Assembly (NCBI GenBank): GCA_943373175.1
Contig: CALSBM010000064.1
Span: forward strand, 1 to 18,512
DNA from: JAIXUI01 sp943373175
GTDB lineage: Bacteria > Bacteroidota > Bacteroidia > UBA7662 > JAIXUI01
DNA length: 18,512 nucleotides
Direction: 5' to 3'
Shown here: one piece after another, positions 16,901-18,512 of the stretch
How the letters are laid out: every line of letters starts with the position of its first letter
How positions within the stretch are numbered: the stretch's first letter is position 1
Translations under genes and position numbers: made by a program
Notes under the pieces: generated by a model
The model's input: only the letters and a program-made list of their open reading frames with translations
Told to the model about the DNA's origin: nothing
The model's database searches: none

Positions 16901-18512
16901 CATTTAAGAATAACGTCCTTCAACATGATTCTATTCAATACAATTCATTGAACGAAAATATAATCGCAGCAGGTTCTTCTGACAATAAGTATTCAACAAA
17001 CCCTCAATTCCAAAATCCTAATGACCCCGATGGGCCAGATAATCGGTTCTTTACAGTTGACGATGGCTATCAATTACTATTGTTAAGTCCTGCGGTAGAT
17101 GCGGGCTTAGCAACTGGTGCACCTTTAACTGATATATCAGGAATATCCCGTCCTCAAGGAGCAGGATTTGAAATAGGTGCATACGAGCTGGGATGCATTC
17201 CTGTAACTCCTGCCGTTTCCATTGCGCGAAATACTGCACCTGTTTGCCCGGGCGGGTCTGTAACCTTTACTGCCAGCCCGGCAAATGGGGGTACTTCACC
17301 AGCCTATCAATGGCGCAAGAATGGTGCAACTGTCGTCGGAGCTACGTCTTCAACTTACACAGGCACTGTGGGAATCAATTTTCTTTCAACAGATTCTTTA
17401 TCGGTTGTTATGACCTCGAATAATGTTTGTCAGTCGTCCAATACTGCTGTTTCAGTATCCTTAGCGCCTTGGGTTTTCAGTTTAATTCCTCCAGTTATCA
17501 GCCCAATTTCGGATATGAGTATTGCTGCTGATTCGATAATACTGAGTGCAACTCCGGTTGGTGGTACGTTTAGTGGCCTCGGAATTACCGGAAATCTTTT
17601 CCGACCATGGTTGTTAGATACAGGTTTGGTTACAATATCTTATAGCTCAACCGATGGAAATGGTTGTATTAGTTCAGCAAGTACAGGATTTAGGATTCTT
17701 GATGCAGCCATTGTCTGGGATGGCATTCAATGGAAGTATGGAACTCCTTCCTCCTTGGAAGGAACGCGTGATTTGATGGTGCTGAGTGGCAATTCCCCGA
17801 TAATTCCAACCGGCACTGCTTGCCGCGACTTAGTCCTCCGTGGAGGCGCACTGACGCACAACCTGAACAACTTGCTTATCCTCAACCGCAACCTTCGCTT
17901 GCGTGGCGGTAGCATGAATGGCGGTGGAACTCTCCGCTTCACCAATGCGGCAGCACAAATCAACAATTCTTCTAATCCGTTAGAGTTTCGGGCAGATGTG
18001 GAAGTTCCTTCCGGAGTGAATGTGTCGAGTATTGCGAATTTCCGCTTAGCGCCCGGCTCGAATATCATGGCGGGAACTGGCACACCCAACGGCGGTGGAA
18101 CCACCAGCGGAACATGGACTTTAGTGCAAAAAGGAAGCAGTCAGTTTGCCTTGTACAATGCTTGGTCAAGCCCGATTGTAGGTGGAACAGGAAGACAGAT
18201 GACGGGGACTAACAACTTCCGCTTCAATGCGGTTACCCAAACGTGGGAACTGTGGGATTCCAGCTTAGTGATGACACCCGGACGTGGCTACATCGCCACT
18301 GCGGCAACCAACGGCTGGTTCCGAGGAGCGCTTCACAACGGCGACTATTTCTATCCGGTAGTGTTTAATTCGGGTGGAAGTAGCTGGAACCTGATTGGAA
18401 ATCCTTACCCCAGCCAACTGAACCTCAGCGACTTCCTGAATGCTAACACCAACGTCAACGGAACGGCTTATTTCATGAAGACCAATGTAAATGTGAATGT
18501 AGCCGTCACCGA
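10942..18512 (+). CDS. Giant secreted multidomain surface protein (beta-helix, LamG, RCC1, Ig/PKD), 3' end outside the window
   Basis: One frame stays open from the ATG at 10942 to the window end (2523 codons, no stop), with an in-frame TAG about 30 bases upstream. A signal peptide (1-29, cleaved after ARA) shows export. Domains in order: beta-helix 30-430; PKD-like 434-526; two PKD-like units each holding a LamG domain (527-823, 827-1133); an Ig-like domain (1134-1192 and 1554-1588) split by seven RCC1 repeats (1193-1552); Ig-like 1589-1678; second beta-helix 1680-2083; Ig-like 2087-2173; PKD-like 2174-2253; a C-terminal region with WNLIGNPYPS, common in type IX secretion substrates. The T9SS sorting domain would lie beyond the window. 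The likely role is adhesion or surface binding; no catalytic residues were recognised. Confidence 0.9.
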   Translation, partial: MRAILILRKQSWLIFTMLIMFVGSQSARAVVYFVRANGGNDVNNGTSWATAKQTLHAALVLAVNGDQVWVAAGTYKPTAYPLGCTNCNSNRDFSFLVNSGVSVFGGFNGNETQFSQRNVNLNQTVLSGDIGTINNVIDNSYTILMGLSSSANGFGITLDGLFIRDGRSDGLGTMEINGNFISRSSGAGIYLLGGTSVIRNCRIFNHSEGSGTALYCSGGYLEFTNNYVWGNQSIESTPGLRIIGITANSVIRNNVFANNSGRRGGAILISNSNIAIENNAFFQNSASQFGGGIYFSNSGLSLVNNIFQGNKKANDETVMSADFENDGSAGLNLIFLNNLLQRSVSSYVNNASSSNGIGLNPSGNLFGQNPLFTNSVDPDGPDNLWGTSDDGLQTTSSSPLVNSGSLTTSATNDIFGRVRVGNPDVGPYEFNNCTNLGGPITASLLGDTSICMGQSAILRASISGGVPPYNVSYGGAGLTYGYTSMSPISVSPINTTVYTLFGVVDANGCTATILGNPPMVNVNKVEPILAVAEQNAVCPGAPVNIRGEFLTAPAGQAISISGANTALTVPSNLVSNLFANTGFTVEGWVNPSQLNAWTRFFDFSNGQASNNILFTLSDGSNLPSTQNKPALVVWNGNIASNSIVSSQALTLNQWTHLAVTYSYFNNTATIYMNGVQVASGVTSQAVNTGITRNINYIGYSPWNEVTNARFDEIRMWNVALPASSILTWYNKPYAAQHPQAGHLLTRYSFEDHLESQGAPFSLSVNGGGASAYQAVSSNFGGTYSWSTGQTTQRAIVNPTTLTTYTVTYSKGSCNTTGSVTIGLLPANYQVSISASDTTVCVGTSVNLTASVTNRAPSGQAASIVIGNPTSASGYVSVPSSLSSALIRANAGFTAEGWFNVSSYNQWARFFDFSNGAGTNNVLMAISEFGSGKPTFGLLVNGVGQPGITSNTPIPLNNWFHLAVSYDMVTTIARIYLNGVQVASGSTGLAPTVQSRSQNFLGFSPWNEPFSGQMDEVRFWNTVLAPEVVANFRSMAFSSNHPNAGNLVARYTFEGNANSSIGTHHGSFVNGSSSIGGIAFPLTTLFSWNNPALNISPTQVINSTTDFITNYNLSGSNNGCSGSDTQRVTAINSLTPLVTITSNPSGTICEGTPITFTATPTNGGSSPEYMWRLNGMEINGVNGNTFTLPDTITQYWKSVASGQIFSVGVRSDGTLWSWGYNSQYGQLGNGTQGNIYLTPYQIGASSDWDRVYCGSFSVFAIKKNGSLWVWGRNDLGQLGLGHQNSIFAPVQLGSDTNWLSIEASSLSTFAIKSNGTLWSWGSNNSGQLGRGNFTSTNNPVQVGIQTNWKSISTSFSDSCGVIAVRNDGTLWAWGKNSFARLGIAPNNFNFTSPTQVGTATNWIKAETSDLYSYALKSDGTLWRVGVQGNGGTASNLDLTLFTQQGTDSNWTDFSVIAYTTFARKSNGQIWSWGYSGDGELGNGSVVNSQFSPVNTGLVVSNQARITGYYSPVFAHEPNGVLKGWGRGTFGQFANGTTANRVLTPTIINAPNAIFSSTNGSAVQAVLLANNVCQTSNSANSNVITIQATPSVAPSVSVSASANNVAAGTSVTFTASPTNGGSVPLYQWRKNRQNISGQTGLTFSGIAGLDFRNGDTISVVLTANNTCQTSATATSSNIIMQVILNRAFVDGAVANSGIGNSWSSPFKTLQEALTLVSNSGEIWVKAGTYKPTHDLFGNANPIDTRTRTFYVRSGIKLYGGFNGTESSLSQRNAVLNTTSLSGDIGVQGDSSDNCFAVLLSVTPINVNSGITLDGFTITKGFARGIDIVNISGMDVQLRSGAGVALYAGIHVISNCIFLENNAIIGGGISAQYAGSLLVSNCIFYRNYSLNNGGGIFRVGGHLRVENSLFANNSSQFSSAGISFIGSNVYNSTFINNTFADNLAANFPVALDIWSGNNLIQNNIFRNNLNSTGTFNSRLDFRVINSGIATFKNNVLQHDSIQYNSLNENIIAAGSSDNKYSTNPQFQNPNDPDGPDNRFFTVDDGYQLLLLSPAVDAGLATGAPLTDISGISRPQGAGFEIGAYELGCIPVTPAVSIARNTAPVCPGGSVTFTASPANGGTSPAYQWRKNGATVVGATSSTYTGTVGINFLSTDSLSVVMTSNNVCQSSNTAVSVSLAPWVFSLIPPVISPISDMSIAADSIILSATPVGGTFSGLGITGNLFRPWLLDTGLVTISYSSTDGNGCISSASTGFRILDAAIVWDGIQWKYGTPSSLEGTRDLMVLSGNSPIIPTGTACRDLVLRGGALTHNLNNLLILNRNLRLRGGSMNGGGTLRFTNAAAQINNSSNPLEFRADVEVPSGVNVSSIANFRLAPGSNIMAGTGTPNGGGTTSGTWTLVQKGSSQFALYNAWSSPIVGGTGRQMTGTNNFRFNAVTQTWELWDSSLVMTPGRGYIATAATNGWFRGALHNGDYFYPVVFNSGGSSWNLIGNPYPSQLNLSDFLNANTNVNGTAYFMKTNVNVNVAVT
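11029..12231 (+). other. Beta-helix module 1 of the giant protein
   Basis: Residues 30-430 look like a right-handed parallel beta-helix of the polymorphic-outer-membrane / pectate-lyase type. It opens with an N-terminal cap (GNDVNNGTSWATAKQTL), then GDQVWVAAGTYKPT, FGGFNGNETQFSQRN and LSGDIG. Short N-rich rungs follow (NNVFANNSG, NNAFFQNSA, NNIFQGN), and it closes with DPDGPDN and a GPYE end. The same landmarks recur in module 2, so the two are paralogous. Confidence 0.8.
12520..13410 (+). repeat. PKD-LamG composite unit 1
   Basis: A PKD-like domain starts with NAVCPGAPVNI, breaks off at GEFLTAPAGQA, and resumes about 655 bases later with GGTYSWSTGQTT and YTVTYSKGSC. Between the halves lies a LamG / concanavalin-like domain (GFTVEGWVNPS, RFFDFSNG, WTHLAVTYS, IYMNGVQVASG, DEIRMWN). 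The host cysteines at 12553 and 13378 are 275 residues apart. Confidence 0.75.
13420..14340 (+). repeat. PKD-LamG composite unit 2
   Basis: It has the same order as unit 1: DTTVCVGTSVNLTAS, then APSGQA, then a LamG domain (GFTAEGWFNVS, RFFDFSNG, WFHLAVSYD, IYLNGVQVASG, DEVRFWN), and then the second half of the host (FSWNNPALNISPT, NNGCSGSDTQ). Host cysteines at 13459 and 14296 are 279 residues apart. The DNA shares 20 identical bases with unit 1 (12736-12755 against 13663-13682), which supports tandem duplication of a segment of about 900 bases. Confidence 0.75.
14518..15597 (+). repeat. Seven RCC1 repeats forming a probable complete beta-propeller
   Basis: Seven units of about 50 residues each carry the RCC1 pattern (for example SDGTLWSWGYNSQYGQLGNG, NGSLWVWGRNDLGQLGLG, NGTLWSWGSNNSGQLGRG), mostly followed by a TNW segment. 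Units 5 and 7 are degenerate. Seven units match the seven blades of RCC1-type propellers. The block sits between two halves of one Ig-like domain. Confidence 0.88.
15979..17190 (+). other. Beta-helix module 2 of the giant protein
   Basis: Residues 1680-2083 repeat the landmarks of module 1: GNSWSSPFKTLQEAL, GEIWVKAGTYKPTHD, YGGFNGTESSLSQRN, LSGDIG, N-rich rungs, DPDGPDN and an IGAYE end. The two modules are about the same length (some 400 residues) and are separated by about 3.7 kb of other domains. Confidence 0.8.

Noticed and set aside
16021..16920. N-rich short repeats considered as a DNA-level tandem repeat array
   Set aside because: The repetition is at protein level (beta-helix rungs); codons and spacing vary, with no uniform DNA period and no CRISPR-like spacing.
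17727..18104. 125-codon antisense open frame in the giant gene
   Set aside because: It lies in the G+C-richer segment where stops are rare, and the product looks like a translation artefact; the + strand frame is continuous.

Overview
The window looks like a chromosomal piece of a Bacteroidota bacterium. The signs are promoters of the TTG-N18..21-TAnnTTTG type, no Shine-Dalgarno sequences before the genes, a parA-parB-DUF5683 cluster, and a giant secreted protein built from beta-helix, LamG, RCC1 and Ig/PKD-like modules of the kind exported by type IX secretion in that phylum. I cannot name a genus. No mobile element, CRISPR array or rRNA is visible.

Layout. 1-308: intergenic DNA with a perfect 12-bp hairpin, then tRNA-Arg(ACG) on the minus strand with its own promoter. 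435-1355: a seven-helix membrane protein of unknown function, closed by a strong terminator. 1474-1546: tRNA-Lys(TTT), minus strand, with promoter and terminator. 1649-2815: a two-part GNAT-type acetyltransferase, minus strand, whose start is reset by a promoter lying inside the longer reading frame. 3059-6435: two overlapping, homologous multi-PAS proteins that end in a histidine-kinase dimerisation (DHp) region but have no ATPase domain; the second has also lost the phospho-acceptor histidine. 6519-9555: a compact run of MBL-fold hydrolase, parA, parB and a DUF5683 protein. 9607-10758: an exported thioredoxin-fold protein with a CGFC site. 10942-end: one uninterrupted reading frame of more than 2520 codons that runs off the window.

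How the parts relate. The parAB genes with their one-base overlap to the hydrolase form a probable transcription unit for chromosome segregation plus conserved partners. The PAS pair is probably translationally coupled and would act as a cytosolic sensor or scaffold rather than as a complete kinase. The thioredoxin-like protein lies just upstream of a surface protein whose Ig/PKD domains carry regularly spaced cysteine pairs, so a folding role is conceivable but unproven.

The most interesting signal is in the giant protein. Its Ig/PKD-like domains have cysteine pairs 58-61 residues apart when uninterrupted. In three domains the pair is 275, 279 and 423 residues apart, because a LamG domain (twice) or a complete seven-blade RCC1 propeller (once) is inserted inside the host domain. 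This is a repeated guest-in-host architecture.
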